A stretch of DNA of 46,529 nt from Bifidobacterium breve (GCA_945881845.1 CAMCVN010000017.1:1-46529); one strand, 5' to 3'; shown: positions 7,395 through 15,945, numbered from the stretch's first letter. A program made the numbers and translations. Notes: generated from the sequence alone by a model not told the origin.

Positions 7395-8643
7395 GATCGT
7401 GATGCCGCGGCTCTCCGACTCGATGGAGGAAGGAACGATCGTGCGCTGGCTCAAGCGCGACGGCGACGAAGTTGCGCGCGGCGAGGAGCTAGTCGAGATC
7501 GAGACCGATAAGGCGACGATGGCCTACGAATCGGATACCGCAGGCACGCTTAAGATCACTGCGCAGGAGGGCGCGACGCTGCCGGTCGGCGCGAGGATCG
7601 CCGTGATCGGCGACGATGATGCAGCCCCGAGTGCGGCGCCGGCCGCTGCTGCCCCCGTGGCCGAGGTCGAGGCTCCAGCGGCTGCTGCAGCGCCAGACCC
7701 TCCGGCCCTAGCTGCCGCCCCTAGCCCACCAGCGCCAGCTTCAGCGTCTGCGAGCAGCGAGCGCGTCAAGGCCTCGCCGATTGCGCGGCGGATAGCCGGT
7801 GAGATCGGCCTCGACCTTCAGTCCGTTAGTGGCAGCGGCCCCGGCGGGAGAATCGTCAAGGCCGACGTTGAGGGCGCTGGCGCTGCGGCGCCAGCGATCG
7901 CTCCAGCAAGCGCGCCAGCGACGACATCAAGTGGCGACGAGACGAGCGGCCGCGGCACCATCACGGCTACCGAACCGACGCGCACGCAGACGCTGATCGC
8001 AAGGCGGATGTCCGAATCGCGCGCCACCGTTCCCTCCTTCACGCTGCAGATCAGCGTCGACATGACGACCGCGACAACGCTGCGCGCTGAACTCAAAGCG
8101 ACCGCCGCTGAGGGCCAAGCAGTGCCGACGATCAACGACATGGTCGTCAAGGCCTCTGCTCTGGCGCTGCGCGAGCAGCCGCAGGCCAATGGTGCCTGGC
8201 GCGACGGAAAGTTTGAGCACTACTCGAGGGTCAACGTCGGTGTTGCCGTCGCCGGCACCGGAACGCTCGTCGTGCCAACCGTCTTCGACGCCGATGCCAA
8301 GACGCTGGCCGAGATCTCGGCTGAGACAGGCGCCCTTGCTGAGCGCGTGCGCAGCGGCACGATCACGCCGCCGCAGACCAGCGGCGGCACCTTCACCGTA
8401 AGCAACCTTGGAATGTTCGGCGTGCGCAGCTTCGAGGCCGTAATCAACACGCCGCAGGCGGCGATCCTTGCCGTCGGCGCAGTCGAGCAGCGGCCTGCCG
8501 TTTACGCAGGCGAGATTGAGGCGCGGATGTTGATGGAGCTGACGCTGGCCTGCGACCACCGGATCCTCTACGGCGCCGACGGCGCCAAGCTGCTGGCCCG
8601 AATCAAAGCGCTGCTCGAAGCACCGCTCTCGCTCGCGAGCTGA
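7387..8643 (+). CDS. pdhC: Dihydrolipoamide acyltransferase (E2)
   Basis: Core acyltransferase of the complex, 418 aa. Order of domains: one lipoyl domain (1-75; lipoyl Lys42 in ETDKATMAYES), Ala/Pro linker, peripheral-subunit-binding domain (about 123-157, KASPIARRIAGEIG), a second linker, and the CoA-acyltransferase domain (about 195-418). The catalytic His391 sits in DHRILYG, where Tyr395 replaces the usual Asp of DHRxxDG, as remembered for cyanobacterial/plastid-type E2s. The start is taken as GTG 7387, giving MAEIVMPRLSDSM, with AGGAAG 8 nt upstream. An in-frame ATG at 7366 would add seven atypical residues and a longer overlap. Confidence 0.9.
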   Translation: MAEIVMPRLSDSMEEGTIVRWLKRDGDEVARGEELVEIETDKATMAYESDTAGTLKITAQEGATLPVGARIAVIGDDDAAPSAAPAAAAPVAEVEAPAAAAAPDPPALAAAPSPPAPASASASSERVKASPIARRIAGEIGLDLQSVSGSGPGGRIVKADVEGAGAAAPAIAPASAPATTSSGDETSGRGTITATEPTRTQTLIARRMSESRATVPSFTLQISVDMTTATTLRAELKATAAEGQAVPTINDMVVKASALALREQPQANGAWRDGKFEHYSRVNVGVAVAGTGTLVVPTVFDADAKTLAEISAETGALAERVRSGTITPPQTSGGTFTVSNLGMFGVRSFEAVINTPQAAILAVGAVEQRPAVYAGEIEARMLMELTLACDHRILYGADGAKLLARIKALLEAPLSLAS

Positions 8644-8646
8644 GAG

Positions 8647-8652
8647 TAGGCT
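8647..8652 (+). promoter_or_regulatory. -10 element TAGGCT of lipB
   Basis: TANNNT hexamer 9 nt before ATG 8662. A GGAG lies in the spacer and could alternatively act as a ribosome-binding site for read-through mRNA from pdhC. Confidence 0.45.
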
Positions 8653-8661
8653 GGAGCGGCA

Positions 8662-9372
8662 ATGAGCGATCGCGCCGGGGAATGCTCGGTTGTACAGCTG
8701 GGGCGGCTTGATTACGGCGAGGCCAACGAGCTGCAGGAGCGCGTTCGCGACGCGCGCGAAGCCGGGCTGATCGGCGACACGCTGCTGCTGCTCGAACACA
8801 ATCCGGTCTACACGCGCGGGCGTCGCAGCAACCCGGAGGAGCTTCCCCAGGACGCGGCTTGGTACGCCGAGCGTGGAATCGAGATCGTTGACGTCAACCG
8901 TGGCGGCCGCGTCACCTACCACGCTCCCGGCCAGCTGGTCGGCTACCCGATCGTCAAGACGAGCGACGTCGTCGCCCACGTCCGTTCGCTCGAGCGCGTG
9001 ATCATCGCCGCGCTGGAATCGGCTGGCGTTGAGGCCCGAGCGCGCGTCGATGAGGGCGCCGACTTCACCGGCGTCTGGGTCGAACAGCGAAAGATTGCTT
9101 CGATTGGCGTCCACCTGCGCCGCTCAATCACGACGCACGGCTTCGCGATCAACCTCGACATGGACCTGGAGCCGTGGCAGTGGATCGTTCCCTGCGGTTT
9201 GCAGGCCGAGATCACCTCGGTTGCCGCTGAAACCGGTTCAGCGGTCGACGCCGCCACCTTCGCCGCCGAGGTCAGCCGCGCCTGGGCCGCTGAACTCGGT
9301 GCAAAGGCCGAAGAGATCAGCAGCGAGCGCTTGGCGGCGCTAATCGCACCGACCGACGCCACGCTAGCCTGA
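8662..9372 (+). CDS. lipB: Octanoyltransferase
   Basis: Transfers octanoate from acyl carrier protein to the lipoyl lysine of E2 and other lipoyl proteins, forming the substrate for LipA. 236 aa, normal length. Visible: RGGRVTYHAPGQLVGYP (81-96), the catalytic Lys144 in RKIASIGV, the THGFAINL segment, and the catalytic Cys178 in PCGL. It sits between the E2 gene, which encodes its substrate domain, and lipA. Confidence 0.95.
   Translation: MSDRAGECSVVQLGRLDYGEANELQERVRDAREAGLIGDTLLLLEHNPVYTRGRRSNPEELPQDAAWYAERGIEIVDVNRGGRVTYHAPGQLVGYPIVKTSDVVAHVRSLERVIIAALESAGVEARARVDEGADFTGVWVEQRKIASIGVHLRRSITTHGFAINLDMDLEPWQWIVPCGLQAEITSVAAETGSAVDAATFAAEVSRAWAAELGAKAEEISSERLAALIAPTDATLA
9365..9370 (+). promoter_or_regulatory. 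-10 element TAGCCT of lipA
   Basis: TANNNT hexamer inside the lipB 3' end, 6 nt before GTG 9377. It could give lipA a leaderless internal promoter. Confidence 0.4.
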
Positions 9373-9376
9373 CTCT

Positions 9377-10372
9377 GTGGCCAACGAACCGACGATCCGC
9401 GCCCACCAAACTCGCTCCCGCTCCAACCCCGGCGGAATGGACGTGAGCGCCGTACTCGGCGCCGACGTTCAGCCGATCCGCGCGCGCAAGCCGCCGTGGT
9501 TCAAGGTGCCGCCGCCGGGAGGCGAGAGGTACCGCCAGCTCTCAGCGATGATCAAGGAGGAGAACCTCCACACCGTCTGCCAGGAGGCCGCCTGCCCGAA
9601 CGTTGGCGAGTGCTGGGAGCGCGGCACGGCGACCTTCATGATCCTCGGCAACACCTGCACTCGGCGCTGCGGCTTCTGCAACGTCAACAGTGGTAAGCCG
9701 ACCTGGAATGACCCGCTCGAACCGGCCCGCGTCGCTCGCTCGATCGCGAAGATGGGTTTGCGCCACGCCGTGATCACGAGCGTTGACCGCGACGACCTAC
9801 CCGACTACGGAGCAGGGATCTGGGCGGCGACGATCCGTCAATGCCGCTCGCAGGCGCCGGACTGCAAGGTTGAGGTGCTGACGCCCGACTTCCGTGGCGA
9901 AGAGATGCCGCTGGCGCGAGTGCTGGCCGAACGGCCCCACGTCTTCAACCACAACGTTGAGGTTGTGCCACGGCTCTATTCGGTCGCGCGCCGCGGGTCA
10001 CGCTGGGAGCGCTCGCTGCGCGTGCTTCGCAACGCCCGAGCGATCGGTGGCGACCAGCTCGTTACAAAGTCAGGGCTGATGGTTGGCCTTGGCGAAACTC
10101 ATGATGAGATCGTCGCCGCATTCACCGATCTGCGCGAAGCAGGCGTACAGGTACTGACCGTCGGCCAGTACCTGAGGCCAACCGAGGAACATCTTCCGGT
10201 CGTCCGTTACTGGCACCCAGACGAGTTCAAAGCGCTCGAAGTTGCCGCCTACGCGCTTGGCTTCTCACACATCGCCGCTGGCCCACTGGTCCGCTCCAGC
10301 TACCACGCCGACGAGCACGTTCCCCAGCAGCAGCCGGGCGTCGGTCCGCTCAGCGCCGCCGTCGGCGCCTAG
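9377..10372 (+). CDS. lipA: Lipoyl synthase (radical SAM)
   Basis: Inserts two sulfurs into protein-bound octanoate. 331 aa. It carries both Fe-S motifs of LipA: the auxiliary cluster CX4CX5C (Cys68, 73, 79) and the radical-SAM CX3CX2C (Cys94, 98, 101). The C-terminal RSSYHAD contains the Ser that ligates the auxiliary cluster in known LipA. The GTG start 9377 lies 4 bp after the lipB stop. An N-terminal extension of about 35 residues precedes the conserved RKPPWFKVPPP and is probably flexible. Confidence 0.96.
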   Translation: MANEPTIRAHQTRSRSNPGGMDVSAVLGADVQPIRARKPPWFKVPPPGGERYRQLSAMIKEENLHTVCQEAACPNVGECWERGTATFMILGNTCTRRCGFCNVNSGKPTWNDPLEPARVARSIAKMGLRHAVITSVDRDDLPDYGAGIWAATIRQCRSQAPDCKVEVLTPDFRGEEMPLARVLAERPHVFNHNVEVVPRLYSVARRGSRWERSLRVLRNARAIGGDQLVTKSGLMVGLGETHDEIVAAFTDLREAGVQVLTVGQYLRPTEEHLPVVRYWHPDEFKALEVAAYALGFSHIAAGPLVRSSYHADEHVPQQQPGVGPLSAAVGA

Positions 10373-10391
10373 CTCGGGGGGAAGGCCAACG

Positions 10392-10571
10392 ATGCGCACC
10401 GCGCTGCTTGTAATCGTCTTTATCTTCCTGCTCGCCTTCTTCGCGATCACACTCGTGACAATCCAAACCGAAGGGCTGACGGTGCTCACAGTCCTGTCGA
10501 TCGTGATCATCGCGCTGATGGGAATCGGCATCTTCGGGGCTCTCGCCAGCGGGGCTGATCGCGACGAGTGA
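10392..10571 (+). CDS. Small membrane protein, 59 aa
   Basis: Two predicted membrane helices (about 4-22 and 29-50) and a short acidic tail (SGADRDE). ATG 10392 is chosen because a strong GGGGGAAGG ribosome site lies 6 nt upstream and the first helix follows at once; a longer reading frame from 10242 would overlap lipA by over 100 bp. It lies 19 bp after lipA and may be the last gene of the lipoate block. Function unknown. Confidence 0.65.
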   Translation: MRTALLVIVFIFLLAFFAITLVTIQTEGLTVLTVLSIVIIALMGIGIFGALASGADRDE

Positions 10572-10579
10572 GCGCTTCG

Positions 10580-10585
10580 TATTAT
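10580..10585 (+). promoter_or_regulatory. -10 element TATTAT of acyl-CoA dehydrogenase operon
   Basis: TATTAT is the best TATAAT-like match in the 60-bp gap. It would place transcription start near 10592, just upstream of the 10601-10620 palindrome. No good -35 was seen. Confidence 0.5.
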
Positions 10586-10600
10586 GCTTCGAAGTAGACG

Positions 10601-10620
10601 TTGACCGACCAGTCAGTCAA
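10601..10620 (+). promoter_or_regulatory. FadR/TetR-type operator palindrome
   Basis: TTGACCGACCAGTCAGTCAA is an imperfect palindrome (8 of 10 positions pair). Its inner 18 bp resemble the FadR-type consensus known from Bacillus (TGAATGAMTANTCATTCA) at about 14 of 18 positions, by memory of that consensus. It lies between the proposed -10 and the Shine-Dalgarno (AAAGGAG, 10619-10625, overlapping its last 2 bp). Repression by a TetR-family, acyl-CoA-responsive regulator is a natural reading, but no regulator gene is in the window. Confidence 0.6.
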
Positions 10621-10631
10621 AGGAGCAGTCC

Positions 10632-11855
10632 GTGGATCTCAATGACACACCAGAGCAGGCCGAGTACCGCAAAGAGGTACGTGCTTGGCTCGACGCAAAC
10701 AAGGCAGACGCCCCCATTCTTCAGGGCGAAGGCGCCCTCACCGACCCCGACGAGATCCTCGTCGCACACCGCGCTTGGCAAGGCAAGCTGGCCGAAGCAG
10801 GACTAGCCGGAGCGACATGGCCGAAGGAGTACGGCGGCCAAGGAATCGGCCCGGTCGAATCGGTAGTGATCAGCCAGGAGATGCAGCAGGCCGGAGTTCC
10901 CGGCATTCTCGACGTGATCGGCGTCGGCATGCTCGGGCCAACGATCATCGCCCACGGAACCGAAGAGCAGAAGCAGCGCTACCTCGGGCCAATGCTTCAC
11001 GGCGATGAGATCTGGTGCCAGATGTTCTCCGAGCCAGCAGCCGGCTCCGACCTTGCCGCCGTGCAGACGCGCGCGAAGCACAACGACGACGGCACCTGGA
11101 CGCTGAACGGCCAGAAAGTTTGGACGACTAACGCTCAGTTCGCCTCCTACGGACTGATACTCGCCCGCACCAACCCCGACATTCCCAAGCACAAGGGGAT
11201 GACGATGTTCATCGTGCCGATGGACGCCAAGGGCGTGACTGTTCGCGGCCTACGGCAAATCTCCGGCGAAGCCGAGTTCAACGAGGTCTTCTTCGATGAC
11301 GTTGTGATTGACGCCGATTCGGTCGTCGGCGGCGAGGAGAACGGCTGGGGAACCGGCCTAACGACGCTGATGTTCGAGCGCCTCACAATCGGCCTTGGTT
11401 CGTCGTCATTCGGCTACCGCGCAACGCGCTTCGCCGCGGCGATCGCTTCAGACGCAACGGCAGCGCGCGACCATGAGGTGCGCCACAACTTCGGCGAGCT
11501 GGCAGCCGAGCTGGAGGCGATCCGTTGGACCGGCTACCGCTCAATCAGCGCGCTGCAAGATGGTCAGATCCCAGGGCCGGAATTCGGCCTTGCGAAGGTC
11601 ACGACCGTCAACTGCGCCGTCCGCGCCGGCGATCTGATCGCCGACATCGTTGGGCCAGAGGCGCTCGATGAGGACAGCGAGTGGGCCTACATGATCTCGT
11701 TCCTACCGGGCCTCAAATCGGCCGGCGGTACGGAAGAGATCCTCCGTAACACGATCGGCGAGCGCGTCCTCGGACTGCCGCCGGAGCCACGACTCGACAA
11801 GGGCATCCCGTTCAGCGAACTGCGTGCCAAGGAGAAGGAAGGTGCATCAGCATGA
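10632..11855 (+). CDS. Acyl-CoA dehydrogenase, first subunit
   Basis: 407 aa flavoprotein of fatty-acid or sterol-type beta-oxidation. Visible: the FAD/substrate segment MFSEPAAGSDLAAVQTRA, the WTTNAQFA strand, and the C-terminal GGTEEILRNTIGERVLGLP typical of the family. The GTG start 10632 is fixed by AAAGGAG 6 nt upstream. It overlaps the next acyl-CoA dehydrogenase by 4 bp. Paired, non-identical subunits are known to form alpha2beta2 enzymes in Actinobacteria (FadE28-FadE29 type), and the same is inferred here. The substrate is unknown. Confidence 0.9.
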   Translation: MDLNDTPEQAEYRKEVRAWLDANKADAPILQGEGALTDPDEILVAHRAWQGKLAEAGLAGATWPKEYGGQGIGPVESVVISQEMQQAGVPGILDVIGVGMLGPTIIAHGTEEQKQRYLGPMLHGDEIWCQMFSEPAAGSDLAAVQTRAKHNDDGTWTLNGQKVWTTNAQFASYGLILARTNPDIPKHKGMTMFIVPMDAKGVTVRGLRQISGEAEFNEVFFDDVVIDADSVVGGEENGWGTGLTTLMFERLTIGLGSSSFGYRATRFAAAIASDATAARDHEVRHNFGELAAELEAIRWTGYRSISALQDGQIPGPEFGLAKVTTVNCAVRAGDLIADIVGPEALDEDSEWAYMISFLPGLKSAGGTEEILRNTIGERVLGLPPEPRLDKGIPFSELRAKEKEGASA

Positions 11856-12997
11856 ACCTCGGACTCTCAGATGAGCAGCAGTTCCTTCGTGACGCGGCGG
11901 CCGACGCCTTCTCGCGCGTAAAGACCGTTGAGGCCGCCCGCGAGGCGATCGAAGACGAGTCAGCACTGCCCGACATGTGGCCAACAGCCGCCGAAGCCGG
12001 TTGGCTTGGCCTCCTCGTAAGCGAAGAGAACGGTGGTGCCGGGCTTGGCGCCTATGACGCAATGCTGATCGCTCAGGAGGCTGGCAAGGTGCTGGCCGGC
12101 GTGCCGCTGCTCGGCGCGCTTCCGGCCTCGATGCTGCTCGACCTCGGTGGCAGCGACAAGGTTGAAGCGGTAGCCGCAGGCGAGCTGAAGGCCTCATGGC
12201 TGCCGGCCTGCCCGCCGAGCTCAATTGAGCCGCGTTGGACGGTTGAGCCGGTCGAAGGAATGGCCCGCCCTGACGCCCCAGCAGCGACTGTTGACGGTGA
12301 CGCTGTCACCTTTACGGGAACGGTTGGCTGGGCGCCGGACGCTGGCGAGGCAGAGCTGCTCGTCGTGATCGGAGTTGATTCCAGCGGCGAGCCTGTCGCT
12401 GCAGCAGTTGAAGCCGGAGCTTCCGGCGTCACGGTTGACTCTGGCTGGCGTTACGACGCGACCCGGCGCCTCGCGACGGTCACTCTCGATGGCGCGAGCG
12501 GTACCAAGCTCGACCTCGACGCAGAGCAGATCGCGCGCGCTTGGTACCTCGTTCAGGCACTGATCGCGGCTGAATCGGTCGGCACGATGGAGACGGCGCT
12601 TGAGGTTTCGCTGGAGTACGCGAAGGAGCGTTACACCTTCGGCCGAGCAATCGGTTCCTACCAGGCCGTCAAGCACGGGATCGTTGAGATTCTGCGCCGG
12701 CTTGAGAACTCCAAGTCGCTCTGCATCTACACCGGCTTCGCTTTCAGCGACAAGCCTGATGAGATCGCCTACGCCGCCAGCTGCGCCCGTTCAGTTGCTG
12801 GCGCCGGACTCGATTTCACGGCCCGCCAGCAGATCGCCGTTCACGGCGGCATCGGTGCAACTTGGGAGCACGACGCGCCACTGACGTTCCGCCGCGCGCA
12901 GCTAAACCGCCGCCTCGTCGGTGGCCATGGAATGTCAACCGACCGCGTTGCCGACGAGCTGCTCAACGGCCGCGGGCCGGTCGTCAGCGTCGGCTAG
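11852..12997 (+). CDS. Acyl-CoA dehydrogenase, second subunit
   Basis: 381 aa, translationally coupled (ATGA overlap) to the first subunit. It starts MNLGLSDEQQFLRDAAADAF, a normal N-terminal helix. The middle domain (about 125-230) is divergent and acidic, without the MFSEPxAGSD flavin segment of its partner. The C-terminal half keeps RYTFGRAIGSYQAVKH and the FAD-binding QIAVHGGIGATWEHD. The uneven sharing of FAD motifs between the two subunits supports a heteromeric enzyme. Confidence 0.88.
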   Translation: MNLGLSDEQQFLRDAAADAFSRVKTVEAAREAIEDESALPDMWPTAAEAGWLGLLVSEENGGAGLGAYDAMLIAQEAGKVLAGVPLLGALPASMLLDLGGSDKVEAVAAGELKASWLPACPPSSIEPRWTVEPVEGMARPDAPAATVDGDAVTFTGTVGWAPDAGEAELLVVIGVDSSGEPVAAAVEAGASGVTVDSGWRYDATRRLATVTLDGASGTKLDLDAEQIARAWYLVQALIAAESVGTMETALEVSLEYAKERYTFGRAIGSYQAVKHGIVEILRRLENSKSLCIYTGFAFSDKPDEIAYAASCARSVAGAGLDFTARQQIAVHGGIGATWEHDAPLTFRRAQLNRRLVGGHGMSTDRVADELLNGRGPVVSVG

Positions 12998-13027
12998 AGC
13001 AATCAACGCCAAGAGATCTTGGGCGGG

Positions 13028-13033
13028 TAGGGT
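13028..13033 (+). promoter_or_regulatory. -10 element TAGGGT of alkyl sulfatase gene
   Basis: TANNNT hexamer 6 nt before ATG 13040, leaderless type. Confidence 0.5.
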
Positions 13034-13039
13034 CGGCTG

Positions 13040-14932
13040 ATGGCTGACCCGCTCGACCCATCGGAGACAACAGTTCAGCGCCACGCCGAGGCGCTGGCGT
13101 CGCTTCCTGCCGACGACGGCAGCGACGCAGCAAACGCAGCGCGCGGACTGGTCACAGCCGCGCCCAGTGATCTGCAGATCAGCGACGAGGAAGGCCGCGT
13201 CCTCTGGAGCCTCGCCGAGTACGGCTTCCTTGAATCGCCCGAAGCTCCCGAAAGCGTCCACCCGGCGCTCTGGCGGCTAGCGCGACTGAACATGAACGCC
13301 GGCCTCTTCGAAGTTGCCGAAGGCATCTACCAGGTGCGCGGCTACGACATCTCGAACATGACGCTGATCGAAGGCGACGAGGGCGTGATCGTCGTTGACC
13401 CGCTCGTCTCTCCAGAGTGCGCGGCCGCCGCACTAGCGCTCTACCGCGAGGCACGCGGCGAGCGGAAGGTCACCGCGGTGCTGCACACGCACAGCCACGT
13501 TGATCACTTTGGTGGCATCAGTGGGGTTGTCAGCGAAGGTGACGAGGTGCCAGTCTGGGCCCCGGCAGGCTTCACCGATGCGGCCGTCAGCGAGAACGTG
13601 ATCGCCGGTTCGGTGATGGTTCGCCGCGCCGCCTACATGTACGGCTCGAACCTTGAGCGCGGTCCGCGCGGGCAGGTAGATGTCGCGATCGGCAAAGGCG
13701 TTTCGACCGGCCGACCATCGCTGATGGCGGTCACCAACGACGTCACCGAAACCGGCCAGCAGGCGACGATCGACGGCGTCCTATTCGAGTTCCAGATGGT
13801 TCCCGAAACCGAAGCCCCGGCCGAGCTGAACTTCTTCCTGCCCGAACGCGGCGCGCTCTGCGTCGTCGAAACGGCGACCCAGGTGCTGCACAACATCCTC
13901 ACGATCCGCGGCGCGCAGGTGCGCGACGCGCTCTGGTGGTCGCAGTGCCTAAACGAATCGATCGAACTCTTCGCAGGCCGCACCGAAGTGCTCTTCGCCG
14001 GCCACAACTGGCCAACCTGGGGCAAGCAGCAGCTCACCGAGTTCCTCAGCGCCCAGCGCGACCTTTACCGCCTCCTCCACGACCAAACAATCCGCTTGGC
14101 CGGAGAAGGCTTCAACGGCGAGGAGATCGCCGAGCGGATCGAGCTGCCGGCGAGCCTCGCCGCGCTCTGGCATACGCGCGGCGCCTATGGCTCGCTGCGC
14201 CACAACGCGCGCGGCGTCTACCAACGGTACTTCGGCGTCTACGACGGCAACCCGGTCAACCTCGACCCGCTTGCTCCGAGCGATGCTGGCAGCCGCTACG
14301 TCGAAGCGGTCGGCGGCGCCGAACGCGCGCTTGAGATCGCGGCGCAGGCGCTAGCGAGCGGCGATGAGCGCTGGGCAGCGACGCTGGCCGGCGATGTCGT
14401 CTTCGCCGAGCCGGAGAACGCGGCCGCGCGTGAGCTTCAGGCCGCGGCCTTCGAGCAGCTTGGCTACCAGACCGAGAACGCAACTTGGCGCAACGCTTAT
14501 CTGACCGGAGCGAGCGAGCTACGCCATGGCGTAAGCAGTGAAAGCCTGCGCGCGCAGGCGCCAGACATCGTGCGCGCGCTGCCGACCGGCCAGCTCTTCG
14601 ATGCGATGGGAACGCGGATCAATGCCGAGCGAGCGGCAGCGAACGATCTAATCGTGGCTTGGAACTTCACCGACATTGACGAGCAATGGACGCTTCGCGT
14701 TACCAACGGAGCGCTCAGCACCGTCGCTGGCCGGCTCGACGAGAAAGCTGCGGCAGTCGTCACGACGACGCGGGCCACGCTCAACTCGCTGATCCTGCAG
14801 GAGATCGACGCGATCGAAGCGTTCAGCTCAGGCGCGATCAGCGTTGACGGCGACCCGATGGCGCTTGCCGGCTTCCTTGGACTACTTGACGATCCGCCGC
14901 ACGACTTTCCGATAGTCACGCCGCGCAGCTAG
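13040..14932 (+). CDS. Alkyl sulfatase, metallo-beta-lactamase fold (SdsA/BDS1 family)
   Basis: 630 aa, close to the 620-660 of class III alkyl sulfatases. The metal-binding motif THSHVDHFGG occupies 150-159 (His151, His153, Asp155, His156); the later FAGHNWPTWG supplies another metal His. The dimerisation domain follows (about 390-500), then a C-terminal SCP2-like lipid-binding domain (about 515-630). Members hydrolyse long-chain alkyl sulfates to alcohol and sulfate. No signal peptide is seen, so a cytosolic place is likely. It follows the acyl-CoA dehydrogenase pair, which could act on fatty acids made from the released alcohols; that link is inference. Confidence 0.87.
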   Translation: MADPLDPSETTVQRHAEALASLPADDGSDAANAARGLVTAAPSDLQISDEEGRVLWSLAEYGFLESPEAPESVHPALWRLARLNMNAGLFEVAEGIYQVRGYDISNMTLIEGDEGVIVVDPLVSPECAAAALALYREARGERKVTAVLHTHSHVDHFGGISGVVSEGDEVPVWAPAGFTDAAVSENVIAGSVMVRRAAYMYGSNLERGPRGQVDVAIGKGVSTGRPSLMAVTNDVTETGQQATIDGVLFEFQMVPETEAPAELNFFLPERGALCVVETATQVLHNILTIRGAQVRDALWWSQCLNESIELFAGRTEVLFAGHNWPTWGKQQLTEFLSAQRDLYRLLHDQTIRLAGEGFNGEEIAERIELPASLAALWHTRGAYGSLRHNARGVYQRYFGVYDGNPVNLDPLAPSDAGSRYVEAVGGAERALEIAAQALASGDERWAATLAGDVVFAEPENAAARELQAAAFEQLGYQTENATWRNAYLTGASELRHGVSSESLRAQAPDIVRALPTGQLFDAMGTRINAERAAANDLIVAWNFTDIDEQWTLRVTNGALSTVAGRLDEKAAAVVTTTRATLNSLILQEIDAIEAFSSGAISVDGDPMALAGFLGLLDDPPHDFPIVTPRS

Positions 14933-15495
14933 CCCGCTGGGGTTCCGCCAACGTCGGCTCCAGAGGGAGCTTCGGCGCCACCGTTGCGCTTGCTGCGGGT
15001 CGGTGAGAAGCTCCGCACCTTCCAACTGCCACCAACGTTGACGAGCGTTATCTGACCGATCCGCAGCAGCTGAGCCGTTGCAGTGTCGCCGCTGATCTTT
15101 ACGTCGGTGACCTTCAGTTGGGAGATGCCAGGGAGGTCGGTCAGCGTGATGCCGGCCTTAGACGCGCAGGCCTGCGCGGCCGCTGCGCCGCTAGCCCCGG
15201 CGCTGGCGCCAAGCTGCAGGCCGCAGAGCGTCGTCGCGTCGCCCTCCTCGGCGGCCTGCACATAACTGGTGACGGCCGCTTCGACCTGCGCGCTATTGGA
15301 CTGCTGCGACGTCGTCGTAGAAGTTGTCGCGATCGTTGCTGTCGGCGTCGTCGTCGCGCTGGTCGTCGTCGGGATTGTCTCGCTGACACTGACCGTGTCG
15401 GAGCTACCACCGCCACTGCTGGAGACCAACGCGGCGGCCGCAACGCCAGCGCCGATAACCACGAGAACAATGATCAGAAGTGTTGTCCGAGTCAC
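14929..15495 (-). CDS. Membrane-anchored protein with Thr-rich stalk, unknown
   Basis: 188 aa. An N-terminal membrane helix or signal anchor (about 5-27, LLIIVLVVIGAGVAAAALV) is followed by a Ser/Thr-rich stalk (about 30-66) and an extracellular domain resembling small NTF2-like/DUF4878 lipoprotein domains (VEAAVTSYVQAAEEGDATTLC ... NVGGSWKVRSF). Two Cys in that domain (in TTLC and AQAC) may form a disulfide. There is no lipobox. GTG 15495 is supported by TAGCAT 7 nt upstream. Its stop codon shares CTAG with the convergent alkyl sulfatase. Confidence 0.72.
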   Translation of the reverse strand: MTRTTLLIIVLVVIGAGVAAAALVSSSGGGSSDTVSVSETIPTTTSATTTPTATIATTSTTTSQQSNSAQVEAAVTSYVQAAEEGDATTLCGLQLGASAGASGAAAAQACASKAGITLTDLPGISQLKVTDVKISGDTATAQLLRIGQITLVNVGGSWKVRSFSPTRSKRNGGAEAPSGADVGGTPAG

Positions 15496-15502
15496 CGCTC
15501 AG

Positions 15503-15508
15503 ATGCTA
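15503..15508 (-). promoter_or_regulatory. -10 element TAGCAT
   Basis: TANNNT hexamer 7 nt before GTG 15495 of the stalked membrane protein. Confidence 0.45.
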
Positions 15509-15513
15509 AAGCG

Positions 15514-15945
15514 TCAAGCGGAGAGTGCTTCTTGCAGCCCGGCGATCGCCTTGTCGGCGACCTTGCCGAAGCCAAGGCTGAGCGCCGGATCAAAGATCTT
15601 CAGCGCGCCCTTCAAGGTCAGCTCGGCATCGTAGGTGACGAGCGAACCTTCACCGTCGGCCTCGACCGTGATCTCGTCAACGCTGACAATCGTTGAGCTT
15701 TCGCCGCGAACAATGAAGCGGCGCGGCGCCTCGTAGAGCGTCGTTTCGTAGATCAGCGTGATCGTGCGGCCGAAGAAACCGGCGTCAAGCTCGACGCGGT
15801 TGCCGACACCGAGCGGCCCGTCATCGAGCCTGCGAGCCGCCGAGATCCCTGGATCCCATTCGGCCGTGGTCGAAAAATCAGCCAGATAGGCGAAGACTTC
15901 GGCCGGCGGTTTCGGACACTTGACTGTTTTGTGGGCGTGGGCCAT
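15514..15945 (-). CDS. SRPBCC (START-like) domain protein
   Basis: 143 aa single-domain protein of the polyketide cyclase/dehydrase and lipid-transport (SRPBCC) fold. The opening KTVKCPKPPAEVFAYLADFSTTAEWDPGI and the C-terminal helix FGKVADKAIAGLQEAL are diagnostic. Such proteins bind hydrophobic ligands; the ligand here is unknown. Start ATG 15945 lies 1 bp from a strong hairpin (15947-15980), so no ordinary ribosome-binding site exists. It sits downstream of tRNA-Ala on the same strand. Confidence 0.82.
   Translation of the reverse strand: MAHAHKTVKCPKPPAEVFAYLADFSTTAEWDPGISAARRLDDGPLGVGNRVELDAGFFGRTITLIYETTLYEAPRRFIVRGESSTIVSVDEITVEADGEGSLVTYDAELTLKGALKIFDPALSLGFGKVADKAIAGLQEALSA

Noticed and set aside
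7927-9114. Long minus-strand reading frame (395 codons) over E2 and lipB
   Set aside because: It is wholly antisense to two well-marked genes and low in recognisable motifs; GC-rich codon bias leaves such frames open by chance.
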